From contig NZ_JACIIZ010000018.1 of assembly GCF_014205765.1 (NCBI RefSeq), forward strand, positions 1 through 64,000: 64,000 bases of DNA, written 5' to 3'. The notes below the pieces were generated by a model. It was not told the DNA's origin. It did not search any database and worked only from the letters and a program-made list of their open reading frames with translations. The translations under genes and the position numbers were made by a program. Each line of letters starts with the position of its first letter. Position 1 is the first letter of the stretch. Below are positions 1 through 10,000 of the stretch, in pieces. The DNA comes from Nitrospirillum iridis (GTDB lineage Bacteria; Pseudomonadota; Alphaproteobacteria; Azospirillales; Azospirillaceae).

Positions 1-1
1 G

Positions 2-1855
2 GTAGGGCAGGCGGTGGTGGTGCTGCGGGAGGATCGTGCGGGCGAGAAGCGGCTGGTCGGGTATGTGGTGGCGCGGGACGGGGGCTGCGCGCCGGCGGCG
101 TTGCGGCGGGCGCTGGCCGTGCGTCTGCCGGACTACATGGTGCCGGCGGCGATCCTGGTGCTGGACGCGCTGCCGCTGACGCCGAACGGCAAGCTCGACC
201 GCCGGGCGCTGCCGGCGCCCGATTTTGTGCCCACGTCGTACCGGGGGCCGTGCACGCCCGAGGAGGAGATCCTGGCCGGGCTCTTCGCCGATCTGCTCGG
301 GCTGGACCGCGTCGGCATTGATGACAGTTTCTTCGATCTCGGCGGAAATTCGCTGCTGGCATTGCAGATGATCGGCCGGATCCGCTCGACCTTCGGGGTC
401 GAGGTTCCGATCCGGACGTTTTTCGAGACGCCCTCCGTCGTCTCGTTGGCCCCGCAGCTCGGCCGGGGCGGGACGGCCCGTCTCGCCTTGAGCCCGAGAC
501 GGGACGATCGGTCGAATGCGATACCGCTGACCCCCGCCCAGCGCGGCCTGTGGTTGTTGGACCAGATCGAGGGGCCGGCGGCGACATACAACCTGCCCTT
601 GGCCTTGCGCCTCAGCGGCCCATTGGACGCCGGTGCTCTGGCCGGCGCCCTGGCCGCTGTGATGGAGCGGCATGAGAGTTTAAGAACGCTCTATGTCGAA
701 AACGACGAAGCCGAGGCGCAGGGAATCCTGCTGCCTTCGCCCCTGGGGGCCAATTTTACTCTGATCGAGACGGGCGCGGACGAGTTGCCGGCGAGACTCG
801 CGCAGGCAGCCGCGTACGCCTTCGATCTGTCGCGTGAGCCCCCCTGTCGCGTCACCCTGTTCCGACTGGCCGAGCACCATCATATCCTGTTGATCGTGCT
901 GCATCATATCGCCGGCGATGGCTGGTCCATGGCGCCGCTGCTGCGCGATCTCGCGACCGCTTATGCCGCGTGCCGAGAAAATGAGGTACCCGGATGGGCA
1001 CCCCTGCCAGTGCAGTATCGGGATTACACGCTATGGCAGCGCGAATTGCTCGGCAGCGAGGCCGATCCCAACAGTCTGGCCGCGCAGCAACTGCGCTACT
1101 GGCAAGCGGCACTCGCCGGCTTGCCGGAGCGGCTCGCTTTGCCGACCGATCGGCCATATTCGCGGGTCGCAAGTCGGCGCGGCGACCATCTCGAATTCAG
1201 CATCGATGGCACCTTGCATCGGCGCTTGTCCGGCTTGGCACGTGAGAGCCGAGCGACGCTCTTCATGATGCTGCAGGCCGGACTGACGGCGTTGCTCGCC
1301 GGCTTCGGGAGCGGTACGGATATCGTTTTGGGCAGCACCGTCGCCGGACGGACGGACCAAGCGCTGGACGATCTGGTCGGCTATTTCGTGAATACTTTGG
1401 TATTGCGCGTCGACATATCGGGCGATCCGAGCACCCGAGAGTTGCTGACCCGCATAAGAGAAGTCGACCTCGCCGCCTATGCGAACCAGGATCTGCCGTT
1501 CCAGCGGCTGGCGGAGCTGCTGAACCGGCCGCGCTCGCTGCCACTGTTTCAAGTGATGCTCGTGCTGCTGAACACCGTCGAGCCGAACTTTGTCGCACCG
1601 GCTGTCACGGGGGAGTTGGAGTTCGTCACCACGGGAACCGCGAAATACGATTTGACCATCGCCTTTGCCGAACGGCGTAGCGCAGACGGGATGTTCCAAG
1701 GCATCCAGGGATCGATCGAGTATGCGACGGACCTGTTCGACCGGGATACGATTGCACATCTTGCGCAGCAGTTGCTCAGCCTGCTCACGGCAATGGTCGA
1801 GAAGCCCGATCAGGTCATCAGCACGCTTTACTCAATTCCTGAATGCAAAAAATGA
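2..1855 (+). CDS. NRPS, 3' part only (A C-terminus - T - C)
   Basis: The 5' end lies outside the window, and the frame is open from base 2. About 617 residues are visible. First is the C-terminal subdomain of an adenylation domain ending in the A10 motif [11 protein letters not shown] (about residue 60). Next is a thiolation domain with phosphopantetheine site DLGGNSLLA (about residue 116). Last is a complete condensation domain (about residues 175-600) with the intact catalytic motif HHIAGDG (about residue 301). The protein stops straight after this C domain, with no T or TE. It must therefore hand its chain to an aminoacyl carrier on another protein, and the stand-alone A-T protein at 5217-7022 is the obvious partner. 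The domain calls are sure; the substrate of the partial A domain cannot be read. Confidence 0.93.
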   Translation, partial: VGQAVVVLREDRAGEKRLVGYVVARDGGCAPAALRRALAVRLPDYMVPAAILVLDALPLTPNGKLDRRALPAPDFVPTSYRGPCTPEEEILAGLFADLLGLDRVGIDDSFFDLGGNSLLALQMIGRIRSTFGVEVPIRTFFETPSVVSLAPQLGRGGTARLALSPRRDDRSNAIPLTPAQRGLWLLDQIEGPAATYNLPLALRLSGPLDAGALAGALAAVMERHESLRTLYVENDEAEAQGILLPSPLGANFTLIETGADELPARLAQAAAYAFDLSREPPCRVTLFRLAEHHHILLIVLHHIAGDGWSMAPLLRDLATAYAACRENEVPGWAPLPVQYRDYTLWQRELLGSEADPNSLAAQQLRYWQAALAGLPERLALPTDRPYSRVASRRGDHLEFSIDGTLHRRLSGLARESRATLFMMLQAGLTALLAGFGSGTDIVLGSTVAGRTDQALDDLVGYFVNTLVLRVDISGDPSTRELLTRIREVDLAAYANQDLPFQRLAELLNRPRSLPLFQVMLVLLNTVEPNFVAPAVTGELEFVTTGTAKYDLTIAFAERRSADGMFQGIQGSIEYATDLFDRDTIAHLAQQLLSLLTAMVEKPDQVISTLYSIPECKK

Positions 1856-2006
1856 GATTCGTCATTGCCACAAGGGATGAAGGTATGCGCGCGCCGGGAA
1901 TGCGGAATCCTGCTGAAGCGAGTTCAGCACCAAATCGATGCGCGCAACCCGTCGAGGCGTGCGGGGGCGGGCACCCAACGTCATGCGTAAGATCGGGAGG
2001 AAAGCT

Positions 2007-2483
2007 TTGGTTGAATTGATTGAACTGCAGGACGCTGACTTCGAATGGCTTACCGATGAGCGCCTCCCGACCCGCGCAGGGCTGATACGGCCGCCCGGCG
2101 GTCTCGATGACATCGCCGTGCTCATGGTGATTCGCCGGATGACGAGGCGCCTTGCCGAAGCAGGATGCCGCGCTGCTTGGATGGTCGTCGCGGATAAGGA
2201 AGTCGTCGGTCTCTGTAGCTACAAGGCGCCGCCATCGGCCGGACAGGCCGAGATCGGCTATGGGATCGCGGCCAGCCGTCGGACCCTCGGGTACGCGACG
2301 AAGGCAGTCGGTACGATCATCAAAATTGCTCGACGCGATCCTGGGCTGAGGGCCCTGGTTGCCGAAACCGCAGTCGGGAATCCAGCGTCCGCGCGTGTAC
2401 TCGAGAAGAATGGGTTTGTCGAGGTCGGGCGTCGAAACGACCCCGAAGATGGTCTGATGAGACTGTGGGAACTCCTGGTCTAA
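2007..2483 (+). CDS. GNAT-family N-acetyltransferase
   Basis: About 158 residues with the RimJ/GNAT fold signature. The C-terminal motif NPASARVLEKNGF is typical of acetyl-CoA-binding GNATs that modify small molecules or protein N-termini. Longer ATG starts exist at 1938 and 1983. However, a strong Shine-Dalgarno GGGAGG (1995-2000) stands 6 nt before TTG 2007, giving MVELIELQDADF, which fits family N-termini, so I chose the TTG. The gene lies between the NRPS end and an AT-rich gap. It could acetylate a product (self-resistance) or a precursor; the sequence does not decide. Confidence 0.8.
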   Translation: MVELIELQDADFEWLTDERLPTRAGLIRPPGGLDDIAVLMVIRRMTRRLAEAGCRAAWMVVADKEVVGLCSYKAPPSAGQAEIGYGIAASRRTLGYATKAVGTIIKIARRDPGLRALVAETAVGNPASARVLEKNGFVEVGRRNDPEDGLMRLWELLV

Positions 2484-2815
2484 ATTTTGGCGGATGTCGT
2501 TAGTTATAGCGTCGCGGGTAGGTTTCGTACCGATAAGCGCACAAAAATAATCTTGACAGGCATACTTGGGTGCATCATCGTAATTCGCGTAAGGGTAGAG
2601 TTTAATTGTTAATTAAACTTAATTGGGCGCCCACCCCTCGAAAAAAAAGCTATTTGGCGAGCTTTCCTGACGGTGCGTCATAGCCGAGTCTGCCCCTGAT
2701 CGGGATGGCTCGCGAATATTGTGTGTGCGATAAATAATTATCGACTTCTATAAAGATCAGGGTGGCCTGCTCTGCTCGGCCACGGTTCGTTTATTTGTAA
2801 GCCCATGCAACCGGC
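2484..2815 (+). promoter_or_regulatory. AT-rich gap with candidate sigma-70 promoter upstream of the cupin gene
   Basis: About 330 bases without a credible gene, clearly richer in A+T than the flanks. A perfect -35 hexamer TTGACA sits at 2553-2558, with only weak -10 candidates about 17-20 bases on (around 2576-2584). A self-complementary stretch around TTAATTGTTAATTAA (about 2610-2625) could bind a regulator. This is the likely start of the transcript running from the cupin gene through the second NRPS block, because the genes from 3289 onward overlap or nearly touch. Confidence 0.35.
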
Positions 2816-3292
2816 ATGCGCGCTCGACAGCCTGGTTTGAGCCCTATCGAATCGTCTTGCCTGTGCTGGATCGACTTGCTCGTGGAAGGACCTCGCGTCT
2901 TGGTTGAGCCGGATCTGCCTATGCTGATCGATGATCTGCCGCGGTTCGCGCCGGTGGCCGGACATTTCCATGACGTGCCGTTCTATGTTTCGCGGGAGAT
3001 GTTCGGCGGCGTCCCGATCGAGATCGCCGGAGGCGAAATTGCCCATTTGGTGGAAACGCCGGTGGCGGCGACGCATAGGCATGATTGCCCCGAAATCTAC
3101 CTGCTGCTCTCGCCAAGCCCCAAGGGTGCTGTAATCGAGGTCGAGGTGAACGATCAGATCTTCACAGTCGTGTCGCCTGCGGCGTTTTATGTGCCTGCCG
3201 GAGCGCCCCATCGCTTCGTCACGCGCCGGGCCGAACGGGGTAGCTACTGTCTCGGCGTTCTCCTGCCCCGCGCGTCAAGCGGTGGCGCATGA
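2816..3292 (+). CDS. Cupin-domain metalloprotein, probable tailoring or precursor enzyme
   Basis: About 158 residues with one cupin barrel. Both cupin motifs are complete. Motif 1 reads HRHDCPEIY, giving His-x-His-x3-Glu, and motif 2 reads FYVPAGAPHRF, giving the last His. A 3-His-1-Glu metal site is therefore expected, so the protein is probably catalytic rather than a binding relic. It overlaps the aminotransferase by ATGA at 3289-3292, so the two are translationally coupled and probably act on the same small molecule. The start is unsettled: ATG 2816, GTG 2882 or ATG 2921 are possible and none has a strong ribosome site. The substrate is unknown; an oxygenase or isomerase of an amino- or keto-acid would fit. 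Confidence 0.7.
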   Translation: MRARQPGLSPIESSCLCWIDLLVEGPRVLVEPDLPMLIDDLPRFAPVAGHFHDVPFYVSREMFGGVPIEIAGGEIAHLVETPVAATHRHDCPEIYLLLSPSPKGAVIEVEVNDQIFTVVSPAAFYVPAGAPHRFVTRRAERGSYCLGVLLPRASSGGA

Positions 3293-4344
3293 GCCAGGCG
3301 CGCCTTTTCGATATGGGCGACAGCAACCTCTTGAGGTTGCAGCTCAGCGAGTCCCATTGGGGACCTTCTCCGAGCGTTCGGGCCGCGCTCGACCGGGAAC
3401 GCGAAAGGTTGCACCTCTATCCGGATCCGAGCGCCCACATCCTGCGCCAGTCGATCTCGGCATTCCACGGTGTCGCGGCCGAGCAGGTGCTGATCGGCAA
3501 TGGTTCCGACGAGGTTCTCCTGCTCCTGGCGCTCGCTTATCTCGCGAAGCGCCGGATCGTCGCTGTCACACCTGGTTTCCCCGGCTATGCGATTTCGTCC
3601 CGTCTTGCCGGCGCGCAAGTCGAGATCGTTCAGCAAACCGAACTCGGTGTCGGTCTGGACGACATTATGACACGGCCACGAGCCGACGCCGCCTTCATCT
3701 GTCATCCCAACAATCCGACTGGCGGCATCGTGTCGAAATCGGCGCTTGCGGCCTTTGTCGCCCAAATGGACCGAGACCGGACGCTTGCCATCGTCGACGA
3801 GGCCTATGCCGAATTCGCAGGAGCAGACTTCGCATCCGCGATTCCTTTTGTGCGGGAAGGAAGTGAGATTGCCGTGTTGCGGACATTCTCGAAGGCCTAC
3901 GGCCTCGCCGCGCTTCGCGTGGGTTATATTATCGCACCTCGCGCCGTCATCGCGGCGATGGAACAGGTCCGTGCCAGTCTTCCTTTCTCGGTCAACCATC
4001 TGGCGCAGGTCGCCGCGCACGCGGCGCTGTCGGATCAAGCCCATCTCGGTCACGTGCAAAGCCTGACCGCGCAATCGCGCGAGGAATTCTGCGCCCGGCT
4101 TGCCGCGATGAATGTCCCGTTCCTTCGATCGGACACGAATTTCGTTGCCGTAGGTCCTCTGCCCGACGCCGGCCGGCTCACAGTCGAACTGGAGCGGCGG
4201 CACGGCATCCTCGTGCGGCACCTGAAAAGCTTCGGCTTGCCGAACTTCATTCGTATTTCCATGCCGATGCCGGATGCGCTGCCGCGTGTAGTCAACGCGA
4301 TCAGCCTGTGTTTGGCGGCCAGCTTGAACAGAGAGGCGGTTTAG
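3289..4344 (+). CDS. HisC-like class I/II aminotransferase
   Basis: 351 residues, the normal length for histidinol-phosphate aminotransferase relatives. The PLP lysine lies in RTFSKAYGLAALRVGY, the Asp that holds the pyridine ring in IVDEAYAEF, and the NNPTGG loop is present. In secondary-metabolite loci such HisC relatives transaminate a pathway-specific keto acid. Coupling to the cupin (ATGA overlap) and the 2-nt gap to the heme-oxygenase-like gene suggest the three make or modify one non-standard amino acid for the NRPS. A housekeeping histidine role is unlikely because no other his gene is near. Confidence 0.85.
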   Translation: MSQARLFDMGDSNLLRLQLSESHWGPSPSVRAALDRERERLHLYPDPSAHILRQSISAFHGVAAEQVLIGNGSDEVLLLLALAYLAKRRIVAVTPGFPGYAISSRLAGAQVEIVQQTELGVGLDDIMTRPRADAAFICHPNNPTGGIVSKSALAAFVAQMDRDRTLAIVDEAYAEFAGADFASAIPFVREGSEIAVLRTFSKAYGLAALRVGYIIAPRAVIAAMEQVRASLPFSVNHLAQVAAHAALSDQAHLGHVQSLTAQSREEFCARLAAMNVPFLRSDTNFVAVGPLPDAGRLTVELERRHGILVRHLKSFGLPNFIRISMPMPDALPRVVNAISLCLAASLNREAV

Positions 4345-4346
4345 CT

Positions 4347-5216
4347 GTGGCGCATTCCGAGTCCTCGTCCCGTGAACTGCCTTGCATGAACCCGACCGAG
4401 GAAGACCAAAACCTCCGGTTTCGCTATGGACGTGGGAGTTACTATGAAGAAGGCACCTTCATAACCCGGACACTGGACGTAATATCCAATGAACATCAAT
4501 TGATGTGCCATGACGAGAGAACTTTTCAATTACTTCATCTGCAAACCGAGCTTGCCTGGTATGATATGCATTTCGAGCTCAGAAAGGCGATCCGTCTCAT
4601 CAAAGACGCCGAGTTCACAGCCGCGATATCGATCATCCATCGCGTAAATCGTCTGTCCGAAATCCCCATTCTAGCCATCGACATAATGTTAAGTTGTATA
4701 AATCAGTTTGGATTGCTCAATTTCCGTGCTATGCTGCCGAACAATGCAACGGGAATTGATTCCCCGGGCATGATAAATTTAAAATATGCCGCAAGAACAA
4801 TTTGGAATCAGTTCAAATCAAATGTAAATGAATTGGGGTATACACTAGAGGAATTCGCTATGGCGCGCGTCTCGGGATTTCCAGACAATGCGCGGGCCCG
4901 TGATATCGGGGCACTCTTTGATGGAATTCAGCAGCTCGACATCAAGATTATGAATTGGAAGCAGTCCCACCTCAGAATGGTGTGGATGTATCTGGGCGGG
5001 GCGGCTGCGGCAAGTGCCTCTCCGCGGGATCGGAAAACCGGAGCCCCGTCGAGGCAGTCGACCGAGACCGATGACGCGCCGGTCCCGACCAGTTTGCGCG
5101 GCCGGCCGATCACGGAGCTGCAACGCATGACGGCAACGCCTCTTTTCCCAGAACTCTGGAAATTATCCGATGTCGTCTACGAGCGGATGAATGCCCAACG
5201 TCATGTAGGTGCATAG
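4347..5216 (+). CDS. Tryptophan 2,3-dioxygenase-superfamily heme protein
   Basis: About 289 residues from GTG 4347, directly after the aminotransferase stop and preceded by GAGAGG; ATG 4386 is an alternative. The N-terminal helix HDERTFQLLHLQTEL aligns with the TDO stretch that begins HDE and carries the substrate-contacting His. The later NWKQSHLRMV aligns with the TDO helix carrying the proximal heme His, and LLNFRAMLPN with the TDO FRxxL segment. The usual GTGGSSG substrate loop is missing and replaced by a Pro/Ser/Thr-rich insertion, so it is probably not a plain Trp dioxygenase. The superfamily also contains aromatic hydroxylases (SfmD, LmbB2 type) and MarE. Codon use is AT-rich around 4470-4860, unlike its neighbours. 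It probably oxygenates an aromatic amino acid or a carrier-bound intermediate. Confidence 0.72.
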   Translation: MAHSESSSRELPCMNPTEEDQNLRFRYGRGSYYEEGTFITRTLDVISNEHQLMCHDERTFQLLHLQTELAWYDMHFELRKAIRLIKDAEFTAAISIIHRVNRLSEIPILAIDIMLSCINQFGLLNFRAMLPNNATGIDSPGMINLKYAARTIWNQFKSNVNELGYTLEEFAMARVSGFPDNARARDIGALFDGIQQLDIKIMNWKQSHLRMVWMYLGGAAAASASPRDRKTGAPSRQSTETDDAPVPTSLRGRPITELQRMTATPLFPELWKLSDVVYERMNAQRHVGA

Positions 5217-7022
5217 ATGAACGGCCCGTTCCACTCAACGAAACTGCTCATCGACCGGTTTGACGAGCAGGCTTTGCGGCGACCCGAGGCTATTGCTGTC
5301 GTCGACCAAGGCGTGACGCTGACTTATGCACAACTCTTGGCCCGAGCTCGCGGTCTGGCCGCGCAGTTATGCGCGCGCGGGATCGGACCTGGATCAAGAG
5401 TCGGGGTTCTGGTCGGGCGATCTGTCGATCTCGTCGTCACGATCGTCGCCGTCGGTTATACGGGCGCTGCCTATGTTCCCCTCGACGTGGACTGTCCGCC
5501 CGATCGGGCACGCTTCGTACTCACCGACGCCAAAGTTTCGTTGATCGTGACCGATCAACCACTTGGCGAGCAGCTCGGCATGGCGGCGCTCCCGCCCGCG
5601 GGATCGGCAGAAGGCGGGGGGGGCTCCGACCTCACGAGCAGATCAGCACCAAACTCGAACGATCCCGCCTACATCATCTATACTTCCGGTTCGACGGGGC
5701 AGCCGAAAGGCGTGCTCGTTTCCCACGGCAACGCGGCACGATTGTTCGACGCGACGAAGTCCTATTATGACTTCGGTCCAGAGGATGTCTGGCTGCTGTT
5801 CCATTCGATCGCCTTCGATTTTTCCGTGTGGGAATTGTGGGGGGCGCTCGCCCATGGCGGTCGGCTCGTCGTGGTCCCCTACATCGTCTCCCGATCCGGT
5901 CGGGAGTTGATCGCGTTGGTCGCGTCCGAGGGCGTGACCATCTTGAATTTGACGCCATCGGGTTTCCGCCAGCTCGTTGCCGACATTGTGCTTGATGAGT
6001 TGGTGCTGCCGGATCTGCGGTGGCTGATCTTTGCAGGCGAACCGCTCGCGCCCGTTATGCTGACAAAATGGTGCGACCGATTCGGCGACAAGCACCCCCA
6101 GATCGCCAACATGTACGGCATCACCGAAACGACTGTGCATTCCGCCTTTCGACGGATCCGAGCGCCGGACCTGCTGGTCCCGCGCAGCCCGATCGGGCGG
6201 CCGATCGACGATACCACGATCACACTTCGCGACGCGGAGGGACGGCTGGTCGGTCCCGGCGAGATCGGCGAAATCTGGGTACACGGACCTGGGGTGGCGC
6301 TCGGCTATCTCGATCGGCCAGAACTGACGGCTTCGCGATTTTTCACGGAGGGGCCGGGAGCCTTGTTCGATACTTACCGGTCCGGCGATCTCGCCGCCTG
6401 GAACGCCGAGGGCGAACTCGAATACCACGGACGGATGGATGACCAGATCAAGCTGCGAGGCTATCGCATCGAGCTTGGCGAGATCGAGCATCGTATCCGT
6501 TTGGCCTGGCCGGGCTGCGAAGCGGCGGTGATCGTGTCGGGTGAAGGGAGCGAGGCGCAACTCGCCGCCTTCATGACCGTCGCGGATGGCAAGATGATCG
6601 CCTCGACCGAAATCCGTCAAGCACTTGCTCCGCATCTGCCGTCTTACATGATGCCAGCCACGATTATGGCCGTCTCGGAGCTGCCGCTGACGGTAAACGG
6701 CAAGACCGATCGGGCGGCCCTGCGGAGACGTTTGTTGCGCGCGAGTAGCGACAGCGATTCCTCGACGGCGGTCGGTGCCCCTTCGACACTGTTGGCGATC
6801 TGGCGCGACGTCCTGAACGTGCCGGACCTCGGAGAGGCCGACAACATCTTCGATCACGGCGCGAATTCATTCTTGGTTGTCCAGGCTTCGCACCGGATCA
6901 AGCGTGAATTCGGGGCCAAGCTCACGCTTCGGGAAATCTTCACCTCGCCGAGCGTCGCGGAAATGCTCTCGGTGCTGGCTCAAAAAGCTCCCTCGATTGT
7001 GACGCAACTGGTGTCCGGATGA
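5217..7022 (+). CDS. Stand-alone NRPS A-T didomain, predicted threonine-activating
   Basis: 601 residues; ATG follows the previous stop without a gap. The A domain spans roughly residues 5-500, with A3 YTSGSTGQPKG, the A10 lysine in NGKTDRAAL, and a T domain serine in DHGANSFLV (about residue 550). By hand alignment to GrsA the specificity residues read D-F-W-N-I-A-M-V-H-K. This differs at one place from the textbook threonine code DFWNIGMVHK. There is no C domain, so the upstream NRPS that ends in C, or the next protein that begins with C, must use its aminoacyl-S-carrier. Threonine or a close analogue (for example a hydroxylated threonine) is the predicted cargo. Confidence 0.88.
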   Translation: MNGPFHSTKLLIDRFDEQALRRPEAIAVVDQGVTLTYAQLLARARGLAAQLCARGIGPGSRVGVLVGRSVDLVVTIVAVGYTGAAYVPLDVDCPPDRARFVLTDAKVSLIVTDQPLGEQLGMAALPPAGSAEGGGGSDLTSRSAPNSNDPAYIIYTSGSTGQPKGVLVSHGNAARLFDATKSYYDFGPEDVWLLFHSIAFDFSVWELWGALAHGGRLVVVPYIVSRSGRELIALVASEGVTILNLTPSGFRQLVADIVLDELVLPDLRWLIFAGEPLAPVMLTKWCDRFGDKHPQIANMYGITETTVHSAFRRIRAPDLLVPRSPIGRPIDDTTITLRDAEGRLVGPGEIGEIWVHGPGVALGYLDRPELTASRFFTEGPGALFDTYRSGDLAAWNAEGELEYHGRMDDQIKLRGYRIELGEIEHRIRLAWPGCEAAVIVSGEGSEAQLAAFMTVADGKMIASTEIRQALAPHLPSYMMPATIMAVSELPLTVNGKTDRAALRRRLLRASSDSDSSTAVGAPSTLLAIWRDVLNVPDLGEADNIFDHGANSFLVVQASHRIKREFGAKLTLREIFTSPSVAEMLSVLAQKAPSIVTQLVSG

Positions 7023-7023
7023 A

Positions 7024-10000
7024 ATGGCCGTCGAACTCGATATAGCCGGCCAGCCCGTCGGCCGCCAGTCGCCAATGGATCGGCCCTCCGCAGCGGGAAG
7101 GAGTCTGAGCGCCGACCAGCATCAAATCTGGACGGCCCAACAACTGAGTCCGACGAGTACGATCTACAATGCGGGGTGCCCGATTCTCATCACGGGCGCT
7201 CTCGACATAAGACTTCTGTTCGAGGCGCTGTCGGATCTCTATCGACGGTACGATATATTTCGCTTCCAAATGGCCGAGGGCGGTGATCGCTGGCTGCTGG
7301 CGCCGGAACCGGCTGAGCAACCGCCTGCCAGCGTCATCGATCTTTCGTTCCTAGCGGGAGAGGAACTCGCAACGGCCTGGCGTCGTCGGGTCGCTGATCT
7401 CCGCGCGCGCGTCATGGATCTGACCACCGCGCCTTTGGCCCATATCGAGCTGATCCGGCTGTCCCCAACCGAACATATTCTGGCGTGGTTTCACCATCAT
7501 CTGATTACCGACGGCACCAGCCAGCGGATCCTGATTGCCGAACTCGGGGCTCGCTACGAGCATAAGTCCGAGGATCGCGCGTGGCCGCATGTTCCGCCCT
7601 TGTCGTTCGCGGAATATTTGATGGAGCAGCCCGACGTCGCGGGTAACATCCCGCCAATCGAGGCCACCGTGCCCTTATTGCCGGCGTCAGCCATGCCGCA
7701 TCCGGGCGAAAACGGTTTCCCGGCAGATTTCACCAGAACTGCCATCGGTGTCGGCCCGGCTGGCGCGACCGAGCGCCGCCTCCCGCCGGATCATTCGAAG
7801 CGGTTGACGCAATTCGCGCGATCGCGGCACGCGAGTCCGTTGATGGTGGTCTTGGCCGCCTATGCCGCGGTGTTGGCACGGTACAGCTTGGAGAGCGGCG
7901 TTTCGATCGGCCTCCCGATCGACAGGAGACAGGCACGTCACGCGGGCATGGTGGGGATGGCGGTCCATACGCAAGCCATCCGCATCGCCGTGCGGCCTTC
8001 GGCGACCATGGACGAGTTGGTGAGCATTGCGCGCGACGCGATATTTGCGGCGCATGAAGCGATGGACGCTGAGGCCGGCGTCCTTGCCGCGGCAAACCCG
8101 GCGCGAGCGAGATTTGCCGTCCTTTGTACCCATGAACGCATGCACGAGCCGCGTCGCTTCGGCACGGTGGTGTTCACGCCGGTGGTCGTCCAAGAACGGC
8201 GAGATACGTTCTTCGAATTCTCGCTCACCCTGGTGGAGACCGAGAATGGCGAATACATGCTGCGTGCCGAGTACCGAGCCGACCTTTTCGCGGCCGAGAG
8301 CGCTGATCGGATCCTGGATCATATCGCCGAACTCCTGTCCAAGGCGATCGACGCGCCCGATATGGCGGTGTGCGATTGGCCGCTGAACATCGCCGATCAT
8401 CGTTGGCAATATTCGATCGATGGGGGGGCGGACGCTCTTCCGTATCGGACCGTCGATCATATGGTCGAAACGGCTGCAAAGGCCAGACCGGCCAGCATCG
8501 CGCTCGAGCACGGCCCAAGCACGCTCAGCTATGGCCAACTGATGAACCGCGCCGAGCGGATCGCGGCGGGGCTGGCGGCCCACGGTCTGAAACGAGGAGA
8601 CATCGTCGTTCTCCTGTTTCATCAGGGCATTGATGTCATCGTCGCGATGCTCGGGGTCATGATGGCTGGCGGCGCCTACATGCCACTCACCCCCGAGGAC
8701 CCGGTCATCCGTCTGAACGACTGTATAGCCGATGCGAAACCGGCGGCGATCGTGACCGGCGAAGGTGTCTCGTCTGGGGGATTGCGTGTCGACACGGCCT
8801 TGTTTTCCTTCGTCGCATTGGAGGCCGGGGCAGCGGGGGTTTCGTTTGTACGGCCCTCGACGGGTCCGGACGACCTCATCAACGTCCTCTACACCTCGGG
8901 ATCGACGGGCAGGCCGAAGGGGGTGATGCTGCCGCACCGGGGCGTGCTGAGGCTGCTTGGGCAGGCAGGTGTCGTCGAGGTTTCCAGCACCGACATCATG
9001 ATGCAACTGTCGCCGTTGAACTTCGACGGCGCCACATACGAGATCTGGGCCGCTCTGACGTCGGGCGCCCGCCTTGTGATCGTCGACAAGACAATCGTGC
9101 TCTCACCGATCGCGCTGGGGCATGCGCTCGAGGGGGCCGGGACAACCATCCTGCTGTTGACTACCCCGCTGCTGAACCGTTTGATCGAGGACGCACCGCA
9201 TGCCCTTGGCAAACTCCGCAAGGTCGTCTTCGGCGGCGAACTGATTTCCAAGCGGCACATCGCGGTCGCCTTGGATCATGTGTCCGGCGACGTCCTTCTG
9301 CACACTTACGGTCCGACCGAGAACTCGTTTACCTCGTGCTCGTTCCTCATCCGGCACGTCGATGAGAGGGCGCCGACGATCCCGATCGGAACGGCGGTCA
9401 ACGGCACCGGCGTTTTGTTGCTCGATGACAGGTTGCGACAAGTGCCGGTCGGCGGTTTGGGTGAGCTTTATCTGACGGGCGACGGTCTGGCCCACGGCTA
9501 TCTCAACGATCCCGCGAAGAGTGCCGCCGCCTTCCTGCCGAATCCGTTCGCCACGGCGTGCGCCGATCGGCGGATGTACCGCACCGGCGATCGCGCGCGC
9601 CGCCGGTCGGATGGCGCGATCGAGTTCATCGGTCGTACCGACCATCAAACCAAAATTCGTAGCCAGCGCGTGGAATTGGCTGAGGTCGAGGCCGTGTTGC
9701 GGCGCAGCGACATGGTCAGGAGCTGCATCGTCGTGGCGATGTCGCGAACAACCGGTGAGAAATATCTTGCGGCCTATGTCGTGCGCCGGCAGCAGGAAAG
9801 CGCCCACGCCGCGCCCGCGGCCGGCATGCATGAGCCGGCGCTGCGGGCATTCTTGAGGGAACGACTGCCGGAATTCATGATTCCGGCGCATATCGTGGAA
9901 CTCGACAGCCTTCCCCTCAACGCCAACGGCAAGATCGACAGATCCAGGCTTCCCAAGCCCTGGGAAGCAGGGCCGCCGGTTCCGCTCCGCCGCGGCAATC

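Noticed and set aside
1031-1759. 242-codon minus-strand frame opposite the first NRPS
   Set aside because: Shadow of the C domain; no family resemblance.
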